A DNA stretch of 64,000 nucleotides from Paenibacillus tundrae. Its GTDB lineage: Bacteria; Bacillota; Bacilli; Paenibacillales; Paenibacillaceae. The notes beneath the pieces were generated by a model, which did not search any database, had not been told where the DNA came from, and worked only from the letters and a program-made list of their open reading frames with translations. Positions 55,291 through 63,602 of this stretch are shown here, one piece after another; the first letter of the stretch is position 1; each line of letters begins with the position of its first letter. The position numbers were made by a program, and so were the translations under genes. The stretch lies in the NCBI RefSeq assembly GCF_030812775.1, contig NZ_JAUSTI010000006.1, positions 248,001 through 312,000 on the forward strand. The letters run 5' to 3'.

Positions 55291-55787
55291 TGCTCTATGC
55301 CAAACCTCATAGCGTATTACAGGATTCGGATTATGCGCGATTTACTCGTTTTTATTTAGCTAATAGTGAGGAATTCGACCAGCAATACATGTTACATGAC
55401 GCATTAATACATCTAATCAGCACGTTGCCGGAGACGCATTTATTGTTGCTTGATGATGAACAGGGTCAGTTGGGTGGGTACGGACAATACCGTTACACGG
55501 AAGACCGCAAGAAGGTGTTTATTGATTCAGTAATCCTCGAGAAATCACACCGTAGCAGCAGGGTGTTTTTTGCAGGCTTTCGAGATTTGGTTCTACATCT
55601 CTGCCAGGAGAATCCTGAGATTCAAGCTTTGCAATTCCACGCTGTAGCCAACAATCGCTATGTTAATAGACTTTATAGCAAATTTGCCAAACATACGGAT
55701 ACACAGGTTCGAGAAGGAAGGACAGAACATGTCTACACTGCTGAGCTGGATGAATTGCTTGACTATTTAAAAATAAAAACAAGTTGA
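55290..55787 (+). CDS. GNAT-like protein 2 of a tandem pair
   Basis: 165 aa, ATG overlapping the previous stop, AGGGGG upstream. Aligned to gene 1: FYLANSEEF, LLLDDEQGQLGGYGQYRY, SRVFFAGFRDLVLHL, and NNRYVNRLYSKFAKH. The acyl-CoA loop is weaker than in gene 1 (HRSSRVF, with G replaced by S), so it may have lost catalysis and act as a partner. A tandem duplication made the pair. Forty-seven bases later begins a 37-aa ORF. Function unknown. Confidence 0.65.
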   Translation: MLYAKPHSVLQDSDYARFTRFYLANSEEFDQQYMLHDALIHLISTLPETHLLLLDDEQGQLGGYGQYRYTEDRKKVFIDSVILEKSHRSSRVFFAGFRDLVLHLCQENPEIQALQFHAVANNRYVNRLYSKFAKHTDTQVREGRTEHVYTAELDELLDYLKIKTS

Positions 55788-55834
55788 CCTTGTTGGAGTT
55801 TATGAACATTGGACTTGAGAGGAGGTGAATATTC

Positions 55835-55948
55835 ATGGTTCCTATGCCACCAAGCATCAAAGATATCCAGAAAGGGGGTCGCATTTCTAGAATGGAGACT
55901 CTTCTTAAACTGAATGAGCAACTTCGAGTAACTTCGGCTGCGAAGTAA
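55835..55948 (+). CDS. 37-residue peptide, last gene of the GNAT operon
   Basis: Reads MVPMPPSIKDIQKGG, then RISRMETLLKLNEQ, then LRVTSAAK; stop TAA. Ribosome binding site AGGAGGTGA is ideal, 5-6 bases from ATG. It is basic overall (seven Lys/Arg, three Asp/Glu) and its C-terminal half can form an amphipathic helix. A GG pair follows residue 13, reminiscent of a leader cleavage site, although no transporter or C39 peptidase is adjacent. A strong terminator follows. It is too short for usual gene calling but placement and signals favour translation. Possible roles: a signalling peptide or acylated ribosomal peptide; unproven. Confidence 0.55.
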   Translation: MVPMPPSIKDIQKGGRISRMETLLKLNEQLRVTSAAK

Positions 55949-56003
55949 TACAGTTATGCTGCAATAATTCTGTTTCCTGCTGAGGAATAGCAGAAAAATG
56001 AAA

Positions 56004-56056
56004 GAGGAAGTAAGCAGATCACAGATAAGTGACCTGCTTACTTCCTTCTTTTTTTC
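56004..56056 (+). terminator. Terminator of the GNAT/peptide operon
   Basis: GGAAGTAAGCAG (56006-56017)/CTGCTTACTTCC (56034-56045) with inner TCAC/GTGA, followed by a T-run. Ends the transcript about 55 bases after the 37-aa gene. Confidence 0.9.
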
Positions 56057-56133
56057 TATACAATGGACTAAACTCTAAAGTTTAGTTGCATAGACCGTTT
56101 TCGTACTTAGTTGCACAGAATCTCTCTTCAACG

Positions 56134-58137
56134 TTATCGTGAAATATAATAAGCACCGTTCAAATTCGTGTTACTTTCGAATACTAGCACGTTACCTTCC
56201 ACCTCGTACCAGCGTACCATTTGTCCTCCGGTCTTGGTTGCATTCGGCGTTCCATAGACGGCAATGACATGTTTCAGTTTATTGATATCGAAAATAATAT
56301 TTCGCAACGTACGGCCACCCGCATTGTGAATAGAAGCTACATTTACGAGTAAGCCATCCTTGAAGATGAGATTAGTTCCATCATAATAATACCTGTTGGC
56401 TTCCGACAACGGCCTTGCGGCAGGTTTACCATTTTCCATTGAATAATAATTCCCTGAATCATTTTCGATGGCCTCATACAGATCAGGGCGAGCGATCACA
56501 TCTGCTTCTTTCAGATCTTTGGAGAAAACATGGAGCACTTTGTATTCGTAGCCTTTACCTAAAAGGGAATTCAAGAAACCTCCAGCCATGCCCAATTTTT
56601 CGTTCAGTGTCTCCAACGGTACGAAGGTCTGCCCAGCCCAGGTTAATACCGTTTTATCGGTTTTGGAGACGGTCATTTTGTAATTACCACGATTGATTAT
56701 CAATCCACTTGCGGTTTTGGACACTGTAGCATCCGCTGCCTTTGCAAAATCATTCACTTCTACGTACCATCGGTTGTTCTTCGTCAGGAAGGGGCCTTGG
56801 CCGGCATAACGCATCGGTTTGCCGTTTACGAGCAATTGTGGTGGAGCCTGCATGGAAATCAGCTTCGATTGGTCGCCCGTGTACCCACCTGTATCCGCTT
56901 GTACCAATTGAGAATTTTCCATGTTACGGGTAACAATTCCTGTTGGCACATGCAGGTAGTAATCTTTCTTTTCGGCTTGGAATAAAAGCATTGAATCGCC
57001 AACTTCCCTATATACTGCAAAGCCGGTATCCGGAATTTCGGATACAACTTTTGCTGTTTTGGTATCGATGATTCTTAACGTTTTTTCTTTGGCTGTTTGC
57101 TGATGAATCAGAACGTAACGTTCGTACTTAGAGAATCGTATGGAACTTGAAGCATCTACGCGAGATAATGGCTTGATTGCTGCACTTGCAGAAGTTCGAT
57201 AACCTACCATGGTATTTTCGCTTTTTGGATTTTTATAGGATACATAAGTTATTGAACCAATTTTATTTTCATAAAAAACATTTTTTGGTAGTGCGGCGGG
57301 AATCTTGCTTTTTGTTCGGGTTCCGTCTGAGTTCAAAATGAATGTTTCTACCGAGAAATTATTATTTCCATATGTATTATAATTGCCGATTTTGGCGAGA
57401 ACTTTTGGATCATTAGATATTTTTGTGTACTCGGTGTACCTTAAGGTTTGGCCGATTTCCTGTGGATATTCAGCAATACGCGCTAGCAGTTTGTTACTGA
57501 GCAGTGAATAGATTCGGGTATTTCGTTCTTCATAGTTTATTTTTCCGTTATCTTCCTGCAAGGTATAGCCTCCAAAGTCATAATACATTCGGAACGGAGG
57601 CCGGCTTTCCCCGAACGTTTGTACTTGATTCAACACGCTTAGAAGATTGCGTTCGAGATCATATTTATAGATAACATGATTGCTTACTGACTTCTTTTCA
57701 CCTTTTGCATCTGGTTGTTTGTCTGTCGTTGAATCACAATAGATCGTAAAAGCTAGCGGACCTTTCTCTGTATTCATCACATGTGTGCCAAAGCTCCAAC
57801 CGCAGCCTGGATAAAATGTTTGCTTCAGCGCTGGGTCATCTTTTTTGCGAGCGCTCTCCGAATATTGAGCGTCTTTCGATACAGCTCGTGCCTGCTTTGG
57901 AAATTCGTGAAGTTCAGTCTCCACACGACCGTCATCAAAATAAAATTTCGTTACTCGAACCTGAGGTATAACTCTGGATGCTTCTTCCTCAAACTTGAAT
58001 TCAAATTCGAATTCGGATTTAAACCGCTCTTGTGCTGCTTCTGCTTTTCCACCTGTGATTGTTAGCAACCCACTAAATAAAATCATAGCTGCTACAGTTA
58101 AAAACCATGTGGTAAAGCGCCTACTACTCTTTCTCAT
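56134..58137 (-). CDS. Secreted protein with stalk (Cu-amine-oxidase N-like) domain
   Basis: 667 aa, GGGAGA then ATG 58137. Signal peptide about 1-35 (ends AEAA). A repetitive acidic segment FKSEFEFEFKFEEEA follows at about 38-52. Residues about 60-440 are beta-rich, likely propeller-like, and residues about 445-545 are a stalk-type domain (LLVNGKPMRYAGQGPFLTKN, GNYKMTVSKTDKTVLTWAGQTFVPLETLNEKLGM). The C-terminal 110 residues form a second beta domain. No catalytic motif. Such domains recur in Paenibacillus exported proteins and may bind polysaccharide or the wall. Monocistronic, function unknown. Confidence 0.7.
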   Translation of the reverse strand: MRKSSRRFTTWFLTVAAMILFSGLLTITGGKAEAAQERFKSEFEFEFKFEEEASRVIPQVRVTKFYFDDGRVETELHEFPKQARAVSKDAQYSESARKKDDPALKQTFYPGCGWSFGTHVMNTEKGPLAFTIYCDSTTDKQPDAKGEKKSVSNHVIYKYDLERNLLSVLNQVQTFGESRPPFRMYYDFGGYTLQEDNGKINYEERNTRIYSLLSNKLLARIAEYPQEIGQTLRYTEYTKISNDPKVLAKIGNYNTYGNNNFSVETFILNSDGTRTKSKIPAALPKNVFYENKIGSITYVSYKNPKSENTMVGYRTSASAAIKPLSRVDASSSIRFSKYERYVLIHQQTAKEKTLRIIDTKTAKVVSEIPDTGFAVYREVGDSMLLFQAEKKDYYLHVPTGIVTRNMENSQLVQADTGGYTGDQSKLISMQAPPQLLVNGKPMRYAGQGPFLTKNNRWYVEVNDFAKAADATVSKTASGLIINRGNYKMTVSKTDKTVLTWAGQTFVPLETLNEKLGMAGGFLNSLLGKGYEYKVLHVFSKDLKEADVIARPDLYEAIENDSGNYYSMENGKPAARPLSEANRYYYDGTNLIFKDGLLVNVASIHNAGGRTLRNIIFDINKLKHVIAVYGTPNATKTGGQMVRWYEVEGNVLVFESNTNLNGAYYISR

Positions 58138-58546
58138 ACTGCATCTCCCTAAAATAGTATATTATTCTTTAACTTATTCATTATAAGAGAATTAGGGGAT
58201 AATACCAATAAGAGAAGTTTAAGATTAAACAGCATAAAAAACTAAAACACAAACACGCAGTTTATTCCCTCAACGGTGTGTTACCATGAGAGTCGTTCGG
58301 TTGAGAAAACCTATTGGATTGCACATCATCTTGATTATTTGGATGTTTTTGATTATGAACGTTCAGAATATGGGCGCAAAGCGGTCATAGCTGAATCTGT
58401 ACGACAGTCTCCACGTACACAGGCAGCCGTAGACTCCAAGAGAATATCAATGCCTGCACGCTCGAATAGGCTCAGGCACGGAAAGTGTATTCTGCTTGGC
58501 TCTGGCTAGCTGACTTAACTCCTCGACTTATGCATCGAGCTTTCCT
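58138..58546. other. Gene-poor, possibly decayed region
   Basis: About 410 bases. A 77-codon plus frame (58276-58509, non-ATG) has no ribosome binding site and reads through uneven composition. A 34-aa plus ORF from ATG 58286 (MRVVRLRKPIGLHIIL...) has one hydrophobic stretch and a weak ribosome binding site. On the minus strand an open stretch (about 58369-58500) reads protein-like (RAGIDILLESTAACVRGD). None convinces; the region may hold remnants of an old gene. Confidence 0.3.
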
Positions 58547-59125
58547 TTAACGTATAATCCAATTGATATAGTCTTGTATCATTTCTTTACTTCGTGTTCG
58601 ATTTATCTTATCCGGTTCCAGATACAAATTGAGAGCCATTCCATTAATAAAGGCATACAGTTTTTCTTGTTCCTTCTCTTCATCGGTTGTGCTCAGAAGA
58701 CCTTCATTCTTTAAGTATATAATGCAATTCTTGATTGCATTTTGGAGATCCTCATAATTGGCATCGAACCCTTTTTGTGTTTTTCCATAGGTTACAAATG
58801 CAAACCAAACCTCCATCTCCAATAATGTTTGTTCATCAGTCGGGACTAACTCAAGCAAGTATTCAACAATTCTTTCTTGAGGCGCAAGCTCTCTTCCATT
58901 CAGATTTCTTAGTCGAATAAGTACCTTTTCCTTAACTAACTCCATCGCAAACGCTAAAAGGCTCTCTTGTTTTGAAAAGTAATGTCTTAAAGCTCCTTGA
59001 GATAATCCGGCCTCCTTCGCAATCGTTCTTGACGTTGCATGATGAATGCCTTTCTCACTAATGATTTTCCAAGTTGCTTCAGCGATAATATTCTTCATTT
59101 TCTCATGATCTACGATTTTTGGCAT
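58547..59125 (-). CDS. TetR family repressor of the CPBP protease gene
   Basis: 192 aa. ATG 59125 (MPKIVDHEK) is used; GTG two codons earlier is possible; neither has a strong ribosome binding site. N-terminal HTH: GIHHATSRTIAKEAGLSQGALRHYFSKQESLLAF (about 24-58), BetI-like. A 24-bp sequence occurs twice in the divergent spacer, one copy near this start and one just before the protease gene, so it likely represses both. The ligand is unknown. Confidence 0.85.
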   Translation of the reverse strand: MPKIVDHEKMKNIIAEATWKIISEKGIHHATSRTIAKEAGLSQGALRHYFSKQESLLAFAMELVKEKVLIRLRNLNGRELAPQERIVEYLLELVPTDEQTLLEMEVWFAFVTYGKTQKGFDANYEDLQNAIKNCIIYLKNEGLLSTTDEEKEQEKLYAFINGMALNLYLEPDKINRTRSKEMIQDYINWIIR

Positions 59126-59143
59126 ACACACAGAATATCATAT

Positions 59144-59167
59144 TATTTAACTCAACTGAAATGAATA
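59144..59167. promoter_or_regulatory. Repeated operator-like element, copy 1
   Basis: TATTTAACTCAACTGAAATG-type 24-mer; 23 of 24 bases match copy 2. It contains a partly palindromic TTTAACTC-AACTGAAA centre. Nineteen bases upstream of the TetR start codon. Confidence 0.6.
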
Positions 59168-59195
59168 GACGATTTAGATGGGATGTGCTAAAGTT

Positions 59196-59219
59196 TATTT
59201 AACTCAACTGAAATAAATA
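59196..59219. promoter_or_regulatory. Repeated operator-like element, copy 2
   Basis: Same 24-mer as copy 1, in direct orientation, 52 bp away, immediately before the leader ORF ribosome binding site of the CPBP protease gene. Confidence 0.6.
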
Positions 59220-59235
59220 AAGAGGGGAATGCGGC

Positions 59236-59265
59236 ATGAAATTCAAAGGAGTCCAAGTAGAATGA
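59236..59265 (+). CDS. Nine-residue leader ORF coupled to the CPBP gene
   Basis: Encodes MKFKGVQVE and stops with TGA that overlaps the CPBP ATG (ATGA at 59262). Its own ribosome binding site is AGAGGGG, 8 bases upstream. Translation of this leader could couple to the protease gene. Too short to assert that the peptide matters. Confidence 0.4.
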   Translation: MKFKGVQVE

Positions 59266-60164
59266 ATCAGCCATTCAAAGCAATGCTTCCAACATGGGGA
59301 AGGGCAATCGGCTTATTATGCATGATCATGATATTTGCCGCTGTATTGTGGTTAGTGTGGACCGGAAACTTGAATATAAGGTACACGGCTGATCGTGAGG
59401 AAGTGATTCCAATATGGCATAGTATGTTGCCGGCATTCCTTGGCATTGTTCTAATCCGTATGATTCCTTATAAAAGTCAAGATCCTATGTATTTACAACA
59501 AACGGAGAAAAAGCACTTGGTCGTTCAATCGATTATATTATTGTTGTCAGGCGTTTTATTTACGGTTTCTCTGATAATGATAGACCAGCAAGGATTACAT
59601 TTCCAGCTATATTATTTGACGTTCAAGTTGACGACATTATTGTTCATCCCGTTGATTTTATTGCTGATTTATCGCAAAATAACTGGCGGGCAACCAGAAA
59701 TTATCTCTGCAAAGCCTCGATCTGGCAGTCATGTCATTGCGCCACTAATCGTTATTGTGATCTGGGGTTACCTAAAGTTCTATTCGCCAATTGCACAACC
59801 AGAAGGAGCAATCGAAGCAACCGATTTGACAGCACTATTTCTTTTGGTGTTAATTGGTTTTATGATCAATAGCGTATTGGAGGAAGTTTTCTATCGGGTA
59901 TGGCTGCAAACCCGGTTGGAGGCATTGCTTGGAAGATGGTCTGCCATTTTACTAGTTTCAATATTATGGTCCATTTGGCATGTCGCCATTCAAGGATCTG
60001 GTCAGTGGGATATTGATGTGGCAACAGTGATTGCAAATCATGGGGTAACGGGTCTGTTTCTCGGTTATTTATGGGCACGTTATCGTAGAGTATGGGTGAT
60101 TATCTTGATTCATGGACTCATGAATGCTTCCCCTCATTTTCTTTTGCAGATATTGCTTCAATGA
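59262..60164 (+). CDS. CPBP family intramembrane metalloprotease
   Basis: 300 aa from ATG 59262 (MNQPFKAML), with AAAGGAG 10 bases upstream; a longer frame from 59229 lacks usable spacing. About eight hydrophobic segments. CPBP (CAAX/Abi) motifs: E207-E208-x3-R212 (LEEVFYRVW), H240 (SIWHVAIQG), and H284 (IHGLMNASP), the Zn-binding set. These proteases process membrane-bound peptides or proteins and are often tied to bacteriocin immunity. Divergent from TetR repressor, which probably controls it via the 24-bp repeats. Confidence 0.85.
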   Translation: MNQPFKAMLPTWGRAIGLLCMIMIFAAVLWLVWTGNLNIRYTADREEVIPIWHSMLPAFLGIVLIRMIPYKSQDPMYLQQTEKKHLVVQSIILLLSGVLFTVSLIMIDQQGLHFQLYYLTFKLTTLLFIPLILLLIYRKITGGQPEIISAKPRSGSHVIAPLIVIVIWGYLKFYSPIAQPEGAIEATDLTALFLLVLIGFMINSVLEEVFYRVWLQTRLEALLGRWSAILLVSILWSIWHVAIQGSGQWDIDVATVIANHGVTGLFLGYLWARYRRVWVIILIHGLMNASPHFLLQILLQ

Positions 60165-60326
60165 GCGGGAAGAGCTGGATAAGTATGCCTGTGCTATTCT
60201 GTCAAACGAAGTTGACTATAAGTTAATTGTCCCCAGAATGATGTAGATTTTTAAATTCATTCGTTATTAAAGTGAATGTGGCCTCACCCTCTACATGTTG
60301 ATTCCATGTTCACGACTCAGGCATTG

Positions 60327-60555
60327 CAAATACATCGCCCCCGGGTATCAGCCTACATGGCGGTGTTTTCGTTTTTGAGATATTGTAGACCCGTGCTCCT
60401 TACTCCGCACCTACTCTTCCAAAATTCCCACTGCGTTTCCCTCATAACTGATCCAGTCGCTCCAGCTTCCGGAGTACAGCTTCACTTTCGAGAATCCTGC
60501 TTCTTCGAGTGCAATCACATTCAGACAGTTGATTATACCTGACCCGGAGTGCCGC
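60327..60555 (-). pseudogene. Broken 3' copy of the sulfurtransferase gene
   Basis: On the minus strand 60430-60551 reads HSGSG...NVIALEEAGFSKVKLYSGSWSDWISYEGNAV, nearly the C-terminus of the intact sulfurtransferase (62668-63522), but the catalytic Cys motif YCGSG is LRHSGSG. No start or N-terminal part is present. A degenerate AAATACATCGCC...GGCG hairpin at 60327-60375 mirrors the terminator of the intact gene at 62612. It is a duplicated, decayed fragment on the far side of the formamidase gene. Confidence 0.8.
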
Positions 60556-60850
60556 AGTGTTCCTACCAGCGGGATCAGATACATGAAAGCCAGACATTAT
60601 TTTCATGTAACTTATTTCGTTTAGTTTCAAATCTCTTGGAGGAGATTCTCAAGCGCTAGATATATTTTAATTTTACATAATTTATATACGGGAAGTATGT
60701 TGACATTGGATTTATGTATATAAGATGCTATTGATATATAGTTAACTTATGTGATGTTTATTCACATAAATGCATTGTTGTAAATGTATTTATATGTTAA
60801 TGTGTGATTAAGTGTTAGGTAATATTACATAATGTAGAGGAGAGGATGTA

Positions 60851-62407
60851 ATGTTTATTAACCGAACGATTAGGAAATTTGGGGTTTCAGTCGGGATTCT
60901 AGGTATGTTTACATTTGCTCTTCCTTCAGTGGGCTTTAGTATGCCGCTGCAACCAACAACCATCGATAAGGTAGAAGGTGATTATTATGTAACGTCTGCG
61001 ATTGAGAACATTCGCTGGGGATCACTGCCTAATCGAGATAGCTCTCCGATCCTTACTGTACCATCAGGAAGTGCTGTAACATTTGATACGGTATCGCATG
61101 AGGGACTGATCGAGGATCAAGGGAGAAATCCAGTGGAGTACTTCGGCAAATATGGTATCTCACCCGATGGAGTGTTGGATGATGCGAAGGCAATTGCGGC
61201 TTCTGAGATTCAGCATGATTATGTAAAAGACGGACCTCACATTATCACTGGGCCAGTAGCGGTTGAGGGGGCGATGCCAGGAGATGTTCTTAAAGTAGAA
61301 GTTCTTTCGTTGCAAACTCGAGTTCCATATGGTGTCATTTCTAACCGCCATGGTAAAGGGGCCCTTCCTAACGAATTCCCAGAAAATGCAGGCCCGCAAG
61401 AGGGGGCTAGCGCAACAAAACCGGAATTATATAATAATGTATCAATATTTACGCCGATTGAAGAAATCAACGGCAATTGGTATGGTTTATTACCAACAAA
61501 AGCTGGCAAGAATGTACGTTTCCCAATTAACCCGTTTCTAGGTGTTATGGGGGTTGCGCCAAATACCAGTGAAGTTGTGAGTTCTATCCCACCTATTGAA
61601 ACCGGAGGGAATATGGATATTAATGAGTTAGGTGTTGGTTCAACTATTTATTATCCTATTCAAGTTAAAGGCGGGCTATTCTATACTGGAGATCCACACT
61701 TTGCTCAAGGGGATGGAGAAGTCGCATTAACTGCATTGGAAGCCTCCTTAAGAGGGACAGTTCGGTTAACGGTGTTAAAGAAAGGTGATCCGTCAATCCC
61801 GCATAGTGGAGAATTCACGCAACCTTTTGCTGAAACAGAGGATTATTGGATTCCCATTGGACTGGATCCTGATTTGGATGAAGCAATGAAAGAATCAGTA
61901 CGTGAATCGATTCAGTTCTTATCCGATAAGCTTGATATGGATCGAAGTGTGGCTTATGCGTACCTATCGGCCGCAACGGATTATGAAGTATCTCAGGTCG
62001 TAGATCGAACGAAAGGGGTTCATGGACTCATTCGAAAGACCGATTTCCTTGAATATGTTGACGTTATAATGAATGTAGGTGGTACGTCAATCAAACCGGT
62101 TGTTCATAACGATGAGTTCTATGTACCGATTCGAACCATTTCGGAGCTATTAGGCGGAACAGTAGAATGGGATCATAAGACGCGTTTAACGACAATCAAA
62201 TTAGGCGCGAAAAATATAAGTGCTCAAATTGGTTCAGATGTGTATTCCATTAACGAGAAACTAGTGTTCAATAATAAGGTACCTAAGCTTTTAAATGGCG
62301 AAACCGTAGTTCCGGTTTCTGTTATTAATGAAATATTAGGTGCTTATGTAAACTGGACGACGATCGATAAGACGTTAACAGCAAATGTATCGTTAAGTAC
62401 AAAGTAA
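60851..62407 (+). CDS. Secreted acetamidase/formamidase with stalk domain
   Basis: 518 aa, AGAGGAGAGG before ATG. Signal peptide about 1-33. FmdA/AmdA domain about 40-360: GPVAVEGAMPGDVLKVEVLSL, GVISNRHGKGALPNEFP, the pattern FLGVMGVAPNTSE, NMDINELGVGSTIYYPIQVKGGLFYTGDPHFAQGDGEV (metal-binding Asp/His motif), and an additional C-terminal stalk-type domain (about 410-515: HNDEFYVPIRTISELLGGTVEWDHKTRLT). It would hydrolyse short amides outside the cell. Family members are normally cytoplasmic, so secretion is unusual. Terminator downstream. Confidence 0.83.
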   Translation: MFINRTIRKFGVSVGILGMFTFALPSVGFSMPLQPTTIDKVEGDYYVTSAIENIRWGSLPNRDSSPILTVPSGSAVTFDTVSHEGLIEDQGRNPVEYFGKYGISPDGVLDDAKAIAASEIQHDYVKDGPHIITGPVAVEGAMPGDVLKVEVLSLQTRVPYGVISNRHGKGALPNEFPENAGPQEGASATKPELYNNVSIFTPIEEINGNWYGLLPTKAGKNVRFPINPFLGVMGVAPNTSEVVSSIPPIETGGNMDINELGVGSTIYYPIQVKGGLFYTGDPHFAQGDGEVALTALEASLRGTVRLTVLKKGDPSIPHSGEFTQPFAETEDYWIPIGLDPDLDEAMKESVRESIQFLSDKLDMDRSVAYAYLSAATDYEVSQVVDRTKGVHGLIRKTDFLEYVDVIMNVGGTSIKPVVHNDEFYVPIRTISELLGGTVEWDHKTRLTTIKLGAKNISAQIGSDVYSINEKLVFNNKVPKLLNGETVVPVSVINEILGAYVNWTTIDKTLTANVSLSTK

Positions 62408-62425
62408 TAATCAATTTCATTATTC

Positions 62426-62461
62426 AACCGTGGTGGACGGATGTCCATCGCGGTTTTTTGT
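62426..62461 (+). terminator. Terminator of the formamidase gene
   Basis: AACCGTGGTGGAC/GTCCATCGCGGTT stem, followed by TTTTTTG. Confidence 0.8.
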
Positions 62462-62611
62462 TATCATGAATTTCCTAAAAGCTGCCACCTTATGTCTACT
62501 TCTATGTGCTTTGTAGCCATATACAACGATGTGTCTACGATGTGTAAATCGGTTGATCTACCGTTGAATCAAATGTCAGTTGGATATCGTTGTTGACTCT
62601 AAACACAGAAA

Positions 62612-62652
62612 AATACATCGCCAGAGCCGATAAGTCACCTGGCGATGTATTC
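62612..62652 (-). terminator. Terminator of the sulfurtransferase gene
   Basis: AATACATCGCCAG (62612-62624) with CTGGCGATGTATT, a perfect 13-bp stem and 15-base loop. On the minus strand it is followed by TTTTCTGTGTTT. Confidence 0.8.
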
Positions 62653-62667
62653 AACATCGATACACTG

Positions 62668-63522
62668 TTATACGTCTTTGTTCGCTTCGGCATTATCTGT
62701 AGCCACCGCATTCCCCTCATAGCTAATCCAGTCGCTCCAGCTTCCGGAATACAGCTTCACATTCGAGAATCCCGCTTCTTCGAGCGCAATCACGTTCGGG
62801 CAGGCGGAGACACCGGAACCACAGTACACGATAATCGCATCATCTTTCCCCAGCTTCACGAACCGCTCCTCCAATGCTTCAACACCAGACCAGCGACCAT
62901 CCGCACCAAGCACGTCTTTCCAAAAATAGTTCAACGCACCTGGAATATGACCGGCCTTCGCATCAATCGGTTCCTCCAGCCCTGCATAACGGCGGGCATC
63001 GCGAGAGTCGATGAGCACGGCGCTACCGCTTACCGACGTTTGTTGCACATCCTCTACACTAGCGAGCATCTTCGGCTGCAGGTTCACTTCAAATGAAGAC
63101 GGAATCTGTACGGGCACGTCCGTTGTCACCGGGAACTTGGCATTCTGCCAAGCGGTAAAGCCTTCATCCATGACATATACCTGTTCATGCCCCATGTAGC
63201 GGAGCAGCCACCATAAACGTGAGGCGTTCATACCGCCTTGATCATCATAAGCGATGATCCGGCTATTCGATCCGATACCCGCTTTGGCTAGGCGACTTGC
63301 GAGCAAGGCTGGATCAGGCAGGGGGTGACGTCCGCCATGAGCCGACACTGGAGAGGATAGATCCTGTTCTAAATCGAGGTAGACTGCACCTGGAATGTGA
63401 CCAGCTTCATACGCCTCTTTTCCGGCATTCGGTTGACCGAGTAGGAAACGGCAATCCGCGATAACAACATCCGGTTCGTACATTCTGGCGAGCAGCCAGC
63501 GCATGGATACAATATTTTTCAT
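62668..63522 (-). CDS. Sulfurtransferase, two rhodanese domains
   Basis: 284 aa from ATG 63522 (MKNIVSMRWL) after AAGGCGGTG, shorter than the frame to 63576. First rhodanese domain about 5-125 lacks an active Cys (YDDQGGMNASRLWWLLRYMGH). The second about 160-272 has catalytic Cys234 in YCGSGVSA with DSRD and HIPGALNYFW. This fits a thiosulfate/3-mercaptopyruvate sulfurtransferase, transferring sulfane sulfur to thiols or cyanide. Cytoplasmic. Terminator follows. A broken second copy of its 3' end is at 60327-60555. Confidence 0.88.
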   Translation of the reverse strand: MKNIVSMRWLLARMYEPDVVIADCRFLLGQPNAGKEAYEAGHIPGAVYLDLEQDLSSPVSAHGGRHPLPDPALLASRLAKAGIGSNSRIIAYDDQGGMNASRLWWLLRYMGHEQVYVMDEGFTAWQNAKFPVTTDVPVQIPSSFEVNLQPKMLASVEDVQQTSVSGSAVLIDSRDARRYAGLEEPIDAKAGHIPGALNYFWKDVLGADGRWSGVEALEERFVKLGKDDAIIVYCGSGVSACPNVIALEEAGFSNVKLYSGSWSDWISYEGNAVATDNAEANKDV

Positions 63523-63602
63523 AACAATACACCGCCTTATAAGGAATGAGATTCGTTTGTAATGCATGAGTTTCATATAGCTATAGCATCGCCCAGCCTA
63601 CT

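Noticed and set aside
58276..58509. 77-codon plus-strand frame
   Set aside because: Non-ATG start, no ribosome binding site, no recognisable protein; treated as part of a decayed region.
60276..60542. 88-codon plus-strand frame
   Set aside because: Runs antisense over the broken sulfurtransferase fragment; a shadow.
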